Origin: Streptomyces collinus
GTDB taxonomy: Bacteria > Actinomycetota > Actinomycetes > Streptomycetales > Streptomycetaceae
NCBI RefSeq assembly: GCF_031348265.1
Contig: NZ_CP133771.1
Span: forward strand, 5,332,001-5,396,000
Direction of reading: 5' to 3'
Length of the DNA: 64,000 nucleotides
In this document: piece by piece, positions 34,731 through 42,352 of the stretch
Position numbering within the stretch: position 1 is the stretch's first letter
Layout of the letters: each line of letters starts with the position of its first letter
Made by a program: the position numbers and the translations under genes
Notes under the pieces: generated by a model
Seen by the model: the letters and a program-made list of their open reading frames with translations, nothing else
Databases searched by the model: none
Told to the model about the DNA's origin: nothing

Positions 34731-35217
34731 GCCCGGCTCCGTCCAGATCGTCGTCACGTCCCCCGAGCAGATGCGGGAGCTGGGCCGCCGGCTCGCGAAA
34801 GTACTGCGCGCCGGTGACCTGGTGATGCTCAGCGGAGAGCTCGGCGCGGGCAAGACGACGCTGACCCGTGGGCTGGGCGAGGGGCTCGGCGTGCGCGGGG
34901 CCGTCACCTCGCCGACGTTCGTGATCGCCCGGGTGCACCCCTCGCTGGGCGACGGGCCGCCGCTGGTCCACGTCGACGCCTACCGGCTCTCCGGCGGCCT
35001 CGACGAGATGGAGGACCTCGACCTCGACGTCTCGCTGCCCGACTCCGTGGTCGTCGTGGAGTGGGGCGAGGGCAAGGTCGAGGAACTGACCGAGGACCGG
35101 CTCCAGGTCGTGATCCACCGGGCGGTGGGCGACACGACCGACGAGGTCCGGCAGATGACCCTCACCGGTGTGGGGGAACGCTGGGCAACGGCGGACCTGA
35201 GCTTCCTTGTCGCGTGA
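34699..35217 (+). CDS. tsaE: tRNA t6A biosynthesis ATPase TsaE
   Basis: TsaE (172 aa) drives turnover of the TsaBD complex that makes t6A37 in tRNA. Walker A is GELGAGKTTL (near 46), and SPTFVIAR, HVDAYRL and VVEWGEG are family motifs. It starts inside the hydrolase gene in another frame. tsaB and tsaD are 1-2.7 kb downstream. Confidence 0.96.
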   Translation: MEAPAPHSPAEPGSVQIVVTSPEQMRELGRRLAKVLRAGDLVMLSGELGAGKTTLTRGLGEGLGVRGAVTSPTFVIARVHPSLGDGPPLVHVDAYRLSGGLDEMEDLDLDVSLPDSVVVVEWGEGKVEELTEDRLQVVIHRAVGDTTDEVRQMTLTGVGERWATADLSFLVA

Positions 35218-35330
35218 GTCCGCGTGCCCCGGGGTCCCGGTGTGCGGTCATTCGATGAACGTTCCGACAAGACGTCGGCAAGATGTTGCGCTCGGTGTCT
35301 CGCGCGTGGTCACATGGTATCCAGTCCGTA

Positions 35331-35346
35331 GTTAGGTGTACCTAAC
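35331..35346. promoter_or_regulatory. Palindrome GTTAGGT-N2-ACCTAAC
   Basis: Two 7-bp arms with a two-base centre, 31 nt before the small gene at 35378. The arms resemble half-sites of a DtxR-type iron box, but the spacing is far shorter than in that box, so the binding protein is unknown. Confidence 0.45.
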
Positions 35347-35377
35347 TTCGTTGGCCCCGGCCCTTCGGGAGGCGTCC

Positions 35378-35545
35378 ATGTCGGCTACAGAGAGCAAGGG
35401 GCAGCCGCAGCGGTTCGCGGTCGCCGGGGTGTCCATGCACGACCTGCTGGCGGCGGGCCGGGCAGCGGCGCTGATCTCCGCGCCGCCGCGCCCTCCCGAG
35501 CCGGAACTCTCCGAGCGGACCTCCGCGCACCGCGAAGCGGCCTAG
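35378..35545 (+). CDS. Small conserved-looking protein of unknown function
   Basis: A 55-aa protein starting MSATESKGQPQRFAVAGVSM, with a helical middle (HDLLAAGRAAALISAPP) and a Pro/Glu-rich end. GGGAGG lies at 35367-35372, 5 bases before the ATG. An in-frame start at 35336 lies on the palindrome and is less likely. Function not recognised. Confidence 0.65.
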   Translation: MSATESKGQPQRFAVAGVSMHDLLAAGRAAALISAPPRPPEPELSERTSAHREAA

Positions 35546-35575
35546 GCGCGCTGTCCCGGGACGTCGGTGACACGC

Positions 35576-36136
35576 CTAGCGGACGACCACGACCCGGCGG
35601 CCGATCGTCGCGAACGTCCACATCGCGTCGCCGTCCGCGCGGGACTCGCGGATGCCGCCCGTGCGGACCTTCGGGTCGGGGGCGGGGGCGGTCTGGCCGC
35701 CCACGGCCGCGCTGAAGCCGATGACCACGCCGTCCACACTGGCGAAGCGCACCACGTGCTCGACCGGGACGCCGTCGGAGCCGGTGACCGCGTTCGAGCG
35801 GGACGTCACCGAGTAGCTGCCCGGCGCCGGGTCCACCGCGCTCGGCTCGACCTCGAACGTGCGGCTGACCGCCTCGTCCCCGGCGACCAGCCACACCCGG
35901 TCCCCGCGCAGCGAGTAGACGACCCGGGCGCCCTTGCCGGATTCGGGGGGCAGTGCGGTGGAATCCCCCTTGACCTGGGGTGCCTTCGACGTACCGGCCG
36001 CCGGTACGGCGCCCGTCTGCGCCGCCCTGCCCATGCCGGCCGGAAGGGTCTCGGCCGCCTCGTGGGCGAGGTAGCCGACCGTCGCCAGGGCCGCGGCGGT
36101 GAGCCCGGCCACGATTCCCGAGCTGCTAGCTGCCAC
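35576..36136 (-). CDS. L,D-transpeptidase-like protein lacking catalytic Cys and His
   Basis: A 186-aa protein with an N-terminal hydrophobic segment (7-25) and a C-terminal YkuD-like domain (about 100-186). The order PGSYSVTSRSNAVTGSDG, VEHVVRFA, VVIGFSAAV, TGGIRESRADGDAMW, RRVVVV follows secreted L,D-transpeptidases. Where active enzymes have FHS and SHGC, this one has FSA (141-143) and RTGG (158-161), so His and Cys are gone. Probably a non-catalytic cell-wall protein. It lies between tsaE and tsaB on the other strand. Confidence 0.75.
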   Translation of the reverse strand: MAASSSGIVAGLTAAALATVGYLAHEAAETLPAGMGRAAQTGAVPAAGTSKAPQVKGDSTALPPESGKGARVVYSLRGDRVWLVAGDEAVSRTFEVEPSAVDPAPGSYSVTSRSNAVTGSDGVPVEHVVRFASVDGVVIGFSAAVGGQTAPAPDPKVRTGGIRESRADGDAMWTFATIGRRVVVVR

Positions 36137-36237
36137 CCGCGTTCACCTCACGTCGTGCATCCCTGTCGTGACGGTAGGTGACCGTAGCAGCATGTGGCGA
36201 CCCGGCAGGCGCGGCAGTGCCGGGCCCCGGGGAGCCG

Positions 36238-36243
36238 TAGGCT
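36238..36243 (+). promoter_or_regulatory. tsaB leaderless promoter -10
   Basis: TAGGCT lies 6 bases before the tsaB GTG. No Shine-Dalgarno is present. It would drive tsaB, rimI, tsaD and the 85-aa gene as one transcript. Confidence 0.55.
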
Positions 36244-36249
36244 GTTTGC

Positions 36250-36903
36250 GTGCTCTTGCTCGCTCTGGATACCGCCACGCCCGCTGTCACCGTCGCACTG
36301 CACGACGGACGCGATGTCATCGCCTCGTCGAGTCAGGTCGACGCGCGGCGCCACGGGGAACTGCTGCTGCCGGCGATCGACCGGGTGCTCGCCGAGGCCG
36401 GTCTGCGGCTCGACGCCGTCACCGGGATCGTCGCCGGGATCGGTCCGGGACCGTACACCGGGCTGCGCGTCGGCCTGATGACCGCGGAGACCTTCGGACT
36501 CGCGCTCGGTGTCCCCGTGCACGGCGTGTGCACGCTGGACGGCCTCGCCTGCGCCGCCGACCTTCAGGGCCCGTTCGTCGTAGCGACCGACGCCCGCCGC
36601 AAGGAGGTGTACTGGGCCCGCTACGCCGACTCCCGCACCCGGGTCACCGACCCCGCCGTGGACCGGCCCGCCGACATCGCCGAGCAGGTCGAGGGCCTGC
36701 CCGCGGTCGGCGCCGGCGCGCTGCTGTACCCGGACACCTTCCCCAAGGCGCACGAGCCGGAGCACGTGTCCGCCGCCGCCCTCGCCCGGCTGGCGGCGGA
36801 GAGGCTGGCCGCCGGAGAGGAACTTCCGGCGCCCCGGCCGCTCTACCTGCGCCGCCCCGACGCCCAGGTCCCCAAGAACTACAAGGTGGTCACCCCCAAG
36901 TGA
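36250..36903 (+). CDS. tsaB: tRNA t6A biosynthesis scaffold protein TsaB
   Basis: TsaB (217 aa) is the ASKHA-fold partner of TsaD in t6A formation. It has LLLALDTATPAVTVAL, GIGPGPYTGLRVGL and TDARRKEVYWARY. GTG start at the end of a leaderless promoter. Its stop overlaps the rimI start (GTGA). Confidence 0.96.
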   Translation: MLLLALDTATPAVTVALHDGRDVIASSSQVDARRHGELLLPAIDRVLAEAGLRLDAVTGIVAGIGPGPYTGLRVGLMTAETFGLALGVPVHGVCTLDGLACAADLQGPFVVATDARRKEVYWARYADSRTRVTDPAVDRPADIAEQVEGLPAVGAGALLYPDTFPKAHEPEHVSAAALARLAAERLAAGEELPAPRPLYLRRPDAQVPKNYKVVTPK

Positions 36904-37406
36904 CCGAACCCGTGACGTGCGCGCTGCGCGAGATGCGCTGGTGGGACATCGACGCCGTGCTGGAGCTGGAGCGGGACCTGTTCCCCGAGGACGCCTGGTC
37001 CCGGGGCATGTTCTGGTCCGAGCTGGCCCATGCGCGGGGGCCCGAGGCCAACCGGCGGTACGTCGTCGCCGAGGCCGGCTCCAGGATCGTCGGGTACGCC
37101 GGTCTGGTCGCCACCGGTGAGCAGGCCGACGTCCAGACCATCGCCGTCTCCCGCGAGCTGTGGGGCACCGGCCTCGGCGGACGGCTGCTGGCCGAACTGC
37201 TGCGGGCGGCCACCACCTTCGAGTGCGCCGAGGTGCTGCTGGAGTGCCGGGTCGACAACGTCCGCGCACAGAAGCTGTACGAGCGCTTCGGCTTCGAGCC
37301 CATCGGTTTCCGGCGCGGCTACTACCAGCCCGGGAACGTGGACGCCCTGGTCATGCGCCTGACCGCCCCCGAGAACTCCGTACAAGGAACCGAGATCAAT
37401 GGCTGA
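36900..37406 (+). CDS. rimI: Ribosomal-protein-alanine N-acetyltransferase-like GNAT
   Basis: A 168-aa GNAT. The acetyl-CoA motif is ELWGTGLGGRLLAELL (Q/RxxGxG/A form), followed by LLECRVDNVRAQKLYERFGF. The family RimI modifies the N-terminus of S18 and related proteins. GTG start overlapping the tsaB stop by 4 nt; its end overlaps tsaD by 8 nt. The tsaB-rimI-tsaD order is usual in actinobacteria. Confidence 0.94.
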   Translation: MTEPVTCALREMRWWDIDAVLELERDLFPEDAWSRGMFWSELAHARGPEANRRYVVAEAGSRIVGYAGLVATGEQADVQTIAVSRELWGTGLGGRLLAELLRAATTFECAEVLLECRVDNVRAQKLYERFGFEPIGFRRGYYQPGNVDALVMRLTAPENSVQGTEING

Positions 37407-38487
37407 CGAACCCCTCGTACTGGGAATCGAGACGTCCTGCGACGAGACCGGCGTCGGCATCGTCCGGGGCACCACCCTGCTGGCCGACGCCGTCGCCTCC
37501 AGCGTCGACGAGCACGCCCGCTTCGGCGGTGTCGTCCCGGAGGTCGCGAGCCGCGCCCACCTGGAGGCGATGGTCCCGACCATCGACCGCGCGCTGAAGG
37601 AGGCGGGCGTCACCGCCCGCGACCTCGACGGCATCGCCGTCACCGCCGGACCCGGCCTCGCCGGTGCCCTGCTGGTCGGCGTCTCCGCGGCGAAGGCCTA
37701 TGCGTACGCCCTCGGCAAGCCCCTCTACGGCGTCAACCACCTCGCCTCGCACATCTGCGTGGACCAGCTGGAGCACGGCGCTTTGCCCGAGCCGACGATG
37801 GCCCTGCTGGTCTCCGGCGGCCACTCCTCGCTGCTGCTGTCCTCGGACATCACCTCCGACGTCCGGCCGATGGGCGCCACCATCGACGACGCGGCCGGTG
37901 AGGCCTTCGACAAGATCGCCCGGGTGCTGAACCTCGGCTTCCCCGGCGGCCCGGTCATCGACCGGTACGCGAAGGAGGGCGACCCGAACGCGATCGCCTT
38001 CCCCCGGGGCCTGACCGGCCCGCGCGACCCGGTCTACGACTTCTCCTTCTCGGGGCTGAAGACCGCCGTGGCCCGCTGGATCGAGGCCAAGCGGGCGGCG
38101 GGAGAGGACGTGCCGGTGCGGGACGTGGCGGCCTCCTTCCAGGAGGCGGTCGTCGACGTGCTGACCCGCAAGGCCGTCCGGGCCTGCAAGGACGAGGGCG
38201 TCGACCATCTGATGATCGGCGGCGGTGTGGCCGCCAACTCGCGGCTGCGCGTCCTCGCCCAGGAGCGCTGCGAGGCCGCCGGCATCCGGCTGCGCGTGCC
38301 GCGGCCCAAGCTGTGCACGGACAACGGCGCGATGGTCGCCGCCCTCGGCGCCGAGATGGTCGCCCGGAACCGGGCGGCGTCGAGCTGGGACCTGTCGGCC
38401 GACTCCTCGCTGCCGGTGACGGAGCCTCACGTCCCGGGCGACCACGACCATGTGCACGAGGTCAGCAAGGAGAACCTCTACTCGTGA
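37399..38487 (+). CDS. tsaD: tRNA N6-adenosine threonylcarbamoyltransferase TsaD
   Basis: TsaD (362 aa) transfers the threonylcarbamoyl group to A37 of ANN-decoding tRNAs. Metal-binding His114 and His118 lie in VNHLASHIC; GIETSCDETGVG, VTAGPGLAGAL and GGGVAANSRLR are typical. The C-terminus has a His-rich HDHVHE stretch. It overlaps rimI by 8 nt and the next small gene by 4 nt. Confidence 0.97.
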   Translation: MADEPLVLGIETSCDETGVGIVRGTTLLADAVASSVDEHARFGGVVPEVASRAHLEAMVPTIDRALKEAGVTARDLDGIAVTAGPGLAGALLVGVSAAKAYAYALGKPLYGVNHLASHICVDQLEHGALPEPTMALLVSGGHSSLLLSSDITSDVRPMGATIDDAAGEAFDKIARVLNLGFPGGPVIDRYAKEGDPNAIAFPRGLTGPRDPVYDFSFSGLKTAVARWIEAKRAAGEDVPVRDVAASFQEAVVDVLTRKAVRACKDEGVDHLMIGGGVAANSRLRVLAQERCEAAGIRLRVPRPKLCTDNGAMVAALGAEMVARNRAASSWDLSADSSLPVTEPHVPGDHDHVHEVSKENLYS

Positions 38488-38741
38488 CGGTCGCGCTGAT
38501 GTGGGAGGCCCGCGCCGTGCCCGGGCGTGGCGAGGACCTGCTCGCCTGGGCCCGCGCCCAGGAGCTGCCGCACGCGCCGCTGCGCCGGGAGACCCTGCGC
38601 GCTCCCCAGGACCGGGTCCTCGTCCTCACCTGGTGGGACGCCCCCCTCGACGCCGAGCTGCCCGAACTGCCCGAGCCTGACGGGGAGTTGATCACCCGGG
38701 CGGTGCATCGCTGGCGCTTCGAGTCGGTGGCGGTCGACTGA
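38484..38741 (+). CDS. Small protein coupled to tsaD
   Basis: An 85-aa protein starting MTVALMWEARAVPGRGEDLLAWARAQ, with RVLVLTWWDAPLDAELPEL and HRWRFESVAVD later. No family recognised; it is acidic and soluble and has an antibiotic-biosynthesis-monooxygenase-like beta pattern at best. The GTG overlaps the tsaD stop (GTGA), so it is translated with tsaD. Confidence 0.8.
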   Translation: MTVALMWEARAVPGRGEDLLAWARAQELPHAPLRRETLRAPQDRVLVLTWWDAPLDAELPELPEPDGELITRAVHRWRFESVAVD

Positions 38742-38751
38742 CCGGCCCGGG

Positions 38752-41064
38752 TCACCGGGGGGCCGGGGACACCTCCGTCTCGCAGCGCAGCCGCCGGTCC
38801 GCTCCGGTCTCGCGGACCGGGCCCGCGATCGTGACGTGCGCCGTGTGGCGTACGTCCGTGCTGGAAGCCGCCAACCGCAGTTCCAGGGCGCCCGGTTCGA
38901 CCACCCTGCGGCCCGAGCGGTCCGTGAAGGACGACAGGTCCGCGTGGAAGCGGAACGTGACCCGAGCCGCCTCGCCCGGGGCCAGTTCCACCCGCTGGTA
39001 GCCGATCAGCCGTACGTCGGGGCGGGTCACCGAGGCCACCGGGTCGTGCAGGTACAGCTGCACGACCTCCGCGCCCGCGCGCCCGCCCGTGTTCCGGACG
39101 GTCACGGACACGTCGTGGGAGCCGTCCGTGCCGAGCTCGGCCGGTTCGGTCGCCGAGCAGTCCTCCCAGGCGAACGCCGTGTAGGAGCGGCCGTGGCCGA
39201 AGGCGTACAGCGGGGTCGGGTCGAGGTTGCTGACCTCGCCCGCCAGGCCCAGGGGCGGCTGGAGGTAGGTCCAGGGCTGCCCGCCCGGGACCTGCGGGAC
39301 GCTCACGGGGAGGCGGCCCGAGGGGTTCACGCGGCCCGAGAGGACGCCCGCGACCGCCGGGCCGCCCTCCTCGCCCGGGAAGAACGCCTGGACGACCGCG
39401 CCGAGCCGGCCGTGCCAGCGGCCCAGGGCGTAGGGGCGGCCGGTCAGCAGCACCAGCACCACGGGGACGCCGGTGGCGACCAGCGCGTCCAGCAGTTCGC
39501 CCTGGACGCCCGGCAGGCCGAGGTCCGTCGCGTCGCAGCCCTCGCCGGAGGTGCCCCGGCCGAACAGGCCCGCCCGGTCGCCGAGGACCGCCACGCACAC
39601 GTCCGCCTCGGCAGCGCGGGCGATGGCCTCCTCGAAGCCCCCGGTATCCGGGTCGGTCACGTCGCAGCCTTGCGCGAACGTCACCTTGGCGTCGGGGAGT
39701 TCGGAGCGCAGGGCGTCCAGGACGGTCGGGATCTCGATGCCGGCCGGCACCTCGGGGTGGTGGGTGAGGACGTGGGACGGGAAGGAGTAGCAGCCCAGCA
39801 TGGCCAGGGCGTCGGCCGCCCGGGGGCCGACCACCGAGATGCGGGTGTCGGGGGCCAGCGGGAGCAGGCCGTCGGGGTTGTCGAGCAGGACCACCGACTC
39901 CTCGGCCAGGCGGCGGGCCAGGATGCGGTTGCCCGTCGAGTCGAGTTCGACCGCCGTGGCCGGCTCGGGCGCCCAGTCCTCGTCCAGCAGGCCCAGTTCG
40001 CACTTCTGGAGCAGCACGCGGCGGGCCGCCCCGTCCACGAGTTCCTCGGGGACCTCGCCCGACCGGACGGCCTCCAGCAGCGGCCGGCCGTAGCACTTGA
40101 CGGTGGGCAGCTCGACGTCGATGCCGGCGGTGAGGGCCGCGTGGGCCGCCTCGGCCGGGGTGCCGGCGACGCGGTGGAGGGTCTGGAGGAACGCGATGCC
40201 GAAGTAGTCGGCGACGACCGTGCCGGTGAAGCCCCACTCCTCGCGCAGGAGACGGGTCAGCAGCCCGGGGTCAGCGGAGGCCGGGACGCCGTCCGTCTCG
40301 GTGTAGGCGGCCATCACCGAGCGGGCCCCGCCCTCGCGCAGAGCCATCTCGAAGGGCGGCAGGGTGACGTCGGCGAACTCGCGCACCCCGGCCCGCACCG
40401 GGGCGAGATTGCGGGCGCCGGCCGAGGAGGCGTACCCGGCGAAGTGCTTGAGCGTGGCGACGACACCGGCCGACTCCAGGCCTCGCACGTACGCGGTTCC
40501 GACCGTGCCGACCAGGTACGGGTCCTCGCCGATGGTCTCCTCCACGCGGCCCCAGCGCGGATCGCGTACGACGTCCAGCACGGGCGCGAGGCCCTGGTGC
40601 ACACCGACCGAACGCAGGTCGTCGCCGATGCGGCGGGCCATCTCCTCGACCAGCGGCGGATCCCAGGTCGCGCCCCAGGCCAGCGGGACCGGATAGGCCG
40701 TGGCCCGCCAGGCGGTGAAGCCGGCCAGGCACTCCTCGTGCGCGATCGCCGGAATGCCGAAACGGCCCGCCCCGGCGATCCGGCGCTGGGCGCGCGCCAG
40801 GGCCTGCGCGCCGAGCGCCGGGTCCACGGGGGCGGTGCCGAAGGAGCGGGTGAGCTGGCCCAGGCCGTGGGTGATCAGCTCATCCCAGTCGTACTCGACG
40901 GCCATGTCGTGCTGGTGCGGAGCGACGCCGTCGCCGTCCGTCGCGGCGCCCACCCACACGCCGTACAACTGGGCGGTCTTCTCCTCCGGGGTCATCCGGG
41001 AGAGCAGGTCGTCGACGCGGGCGGCGGCGGGCAGCGCGGGATCACGCCAGGGCGCGGTGGTCAT
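38752..41064 (-). CDS. Glycoside hydrolase family 3 (beta-glucosidase/beta-xylosidase)
   Basis: A 770-aa GH3 enzyme without signal peptide, so likely cytosolic. The catalytic TIM barrel has KHFAGY (206-211) and the nucleophile Asp286 in TGTVVADYFGI. The alpha/beta sandwich (about 380-600) and the C-terminal fibronectin-III-like domain (about 650-750, VSVTVRNTGGRAGAEVVQLY) follow. GGAG precedes the ATG. It is divergent from the LacI gene and next to a xylanase, so xylo-oligosaccharides are the likely substrate. Confidence 0.93.
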   Translation of the reverse strand: MTTAPWRDPALPAAARVDDLLSRMTPEEKTAQLYGVWVGAATDGDGVAPHQHDMAVEYDWDELITHGLGQLTRSFGTAPVDPALGAQALARAQRRIAGAGRFGIPAIAHEECLAGFTAWRATAYPVPLAWGATWDPPLVEEMARRIGDDLRSVGVHQGLAPVLDVVRDPRWGRVEETIGEDPYLVGTVGTAYVRGLESAGVVATLKHFAGYASSAGARNLAPVRAGVREFADVTLPPFEMALREGGARSVMAAYTETDGVPASADPGLLTRLLREEWGFTGTVVADYFGIAFLQTLHRVAGTPAEAAHAALTAGIDVELPTVKCYGRPLLEAVRSGEVPEELVDGAARRVLLQKCELGLLDEDWAPEPATAVELDSTGNRILARRLAEESVVLLDNPDGLLPLAPDTRISVVGPRAADALAMLGCYSFPSHVLTHHPEVPAGIEIPTVLDALRSELPDAKVTFAQGCDVTDPDTGGFEEAIARAAEADVCVAVLGDRAGLFGRGTSGEGCDATDLGLPGVQGELLDALVATGVPVVLVLLTGRPYALGRWHGRLGAVVQAFFPGEEGGPAVAGVLSGRVNPSGRLPVSVPQVPGGQPWTYLQPPLGLAGEVSNLDPTPLYAFGHGRSYTAFAWEDCSATEPAELGTDGSHDVSVTVRNTGGRAGAEVVQLYLHDPVASVTRPDVRLIGYQRVELAPGEAARVTFRFHADLSSFTDRSGRRVVEPGALELRLAASSTDVRHTAHVTIAGPVRETGADRRLRCETEVSPAPR

Positions 41065-41098
41065 GAAGCTCCTGTCGGGTGGACGGACGGCCCTCTCA

Positions 41099-41142
41099 CG
41101 AACGTTCCTACGAATGTTTCGTTATGAACTTCGAATGTTCCG
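41099..41142. promoter_or_regulatory. Triple CGAA...TTC operator between GH3 and LacI genes
   Basis: Three related 11-mers: CGAACGTTCCT (41099-41109), CGAATGTTTCG (41111-41121) and CGAATGTTCCG (41132-41142). They lie 35-78 nt upstream of the GH3 gene on its strand. A fourth related site stands before the xylanase (42330). They are probably bound by the LacI protein encoded next door. Confidence 0.65.
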
Positions 41143-41188
41143 GGAACCTATGGCGGTGCGAGGACTTCGTCAAGGGGGCCGACGGGGT

Positions 41189-41194
41189 TACGAT
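41189..41194 (+). promoter_or_regulatory. LacI-gene leaderless promoter -10
   Basis: TACGAT lies 7 bases before the ATG at 41202, with TTCGTC (41166-41171) 17 bases upstream as a weak -35. The nearest purine-rich stretch is too far away to act as a Shine-Dalgarno. Confidence 0.5.
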
Positions 41195-41201
41195 CGCCGC
41201 C

Positions 41202-42263
41202 ATGACATCCCCGGAGCCGGTTGAAAGCCGGACGCAGAGCCGGACGCAGGGGCGCAGCGCGCAGACGGCGACGCTCGCCGAGATCGCCCGTGAGGCGGGC
41301 GTCTCGGCCCCGACTGTTTCGAAGGTCCTCAACGGCCGGGCCGACGTCGCCCCGGCCACCCGGTCCCGCGTCGAGGACCTGCTGCGCGCCCACGGCTACC
41401 GGCGCCGCCGTGCCGAGGCGACCCGCTCACCCCTGATCGACCTGGTCTTCCACGAGCTGGAGAGCGCCTGGGCGATGGAGGTCATCCGGGGCGTGGAGAA
41501 CGTGGCCCGGGACGCCGGGCTCAGCGTCGTGCTGTCCGAGAGCGCGGGGCGGCTCACCCCCGGGCGGACCTGGGCCGACCAGGTCGCCGCGCGCCGGCCG
41601 CACGGCGTGATCCTGGTCCTGTCCGGGCTCGACGAGTCGCAGCGGGCGCTGCTCACCAGCCGCTCCATCCCGTTCGTGGTGATGGACCCGGCCGGTGACC
41701 CCGGCGCCGACGTGCCGTCGATCGGCGCGACCAACTGGCAGGGCGGTCTGGCCGCCACCCGGCATCTGGTCGAGCTGGGCCACCGCAGGATCGGTGCGAT
41801 CAGCGGGCCCTCGCAGATGATGTGCAGCCGGGCCCGGATCGACGGCTACCGGGCCGCGCTGGAGACGGCCGGGCTGCCGGTGGACCCCGCCCTGATCGCC
41901 ACCGGCGACTTCCACCACGAGGCCGGCTACCGGCGGGGCCTGGAACTGCTGCGCCGCCCGGACCGGCCGACCGCCGTCTTCGCCGGGAACGACCTCCAGG
42001 CGCTCGGGCTGTACGAGGCCGCGCGCGAGCTGGGGCTGCGCATTCCCGAGGACCTGAGCGTGGTCGGCTTCGACGACCTGCCGGTGGCGCCCTGGGTCGG
42101 ACCGCCGCTGACGACCGTACGGCAGCCGCTGACCGAGATGGCCGAGGCCGCGGCCAAGCTGGTCCTCGACCTCGGGCGGGACGAGGGGACCGAGGCGGCG
42201 ACGAGGGTGGAGCTGGCGACGAGTCTGGTGGTGCGCAGCAGCACGGCGGGGCCCGCGGAATAG
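41202..42263 (+). CDS. LacI-family transcriptional regulator
   Basis: A 353-aa regulator. The helix-turn-helix is near 23-45 (ATLAEIAREAGVSAPTVSKVL), with the hinge after it, and a periplasmic-binding-like sensor domain covers about 80-345 (IGAISGPSQMMCSRARIDGY, SVVGFDDLPVAPWVGPPLTTV). The leaderless promoter supports this start over 41079. Placed between a GH3 enzyme and a GH10 xylanase, it is likely their repressor, released by a xylan breakdown product. Confidence 0.92.
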   Translation: MTSPEPVESRTQSRTQGRSAQTATLAEIAREAGVSAPTVSKVLNGRADVAPATRSRVEDLLRAHGYRRRRAEATRSPLIDLVFHELESAWAMEVIRGVENVARDAGLSVVLSESAGRLTPGRTWADQVAARRPHGVILVLSGLDESQRALLTSRSIPFVVMDPAGDPGADVPSIGATNWQGGLAATRHLVELGHRRIGAISGPSQMMCSRARIDGYRAALETAGLPVDPALIATGDFHHEAGYRRGLELLRRPDRPTAVFAGNDLQALGLYEAARELGLRIPEDLSVVGFDDLPVAPWVGPPLTTVRQPLTEMAEAAAKLVLDLGRDEGTEAATRVELATSLVVRSSTAGPAE

Positions 42264-42274
42264 CAGGTGCTGTA

Positions 42275-42303
42275 TTGACGGGTGTTCCGGACGCCTCCAC
42301 ACT
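42275..42303 (+). promoter_or_regulatory. Probable xylanase promoter
   Basis: TTGACG (42275-42280), 17-base spacer, CACACT (42298-42303). The start would be near 42310, about 20 bases before the operator palindrome. Confidence 0.5.
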
Positions 42304-42328
42304 GCCCCGAAGCCAATCGGTTGCACCA

Positions 42329-42341
42329 CCGAAACTTTCGG
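42329..42341. promoter_or_regulatory. Xylanase operator CCGAAACTTTCGG overlapping the ribosome site
   Basis: A 13-bp palindrome with 6-bp arms around one C. Its last two bases are the first two of the GGAGG ribosome site (42340-42344) of the xylanase gene. As I recall, palindromes of this kind precede other Streptomyces xylanase genes. Confidence 0.7.
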
Positions 42342-42352
42342 AGGCACCCGCC

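Noticed and set aside
35331..35346. DtxR/IdeR iron box
   Set aside because: The half-sites are separated by 2 bases instead of about 7, so it does not fit the known box.
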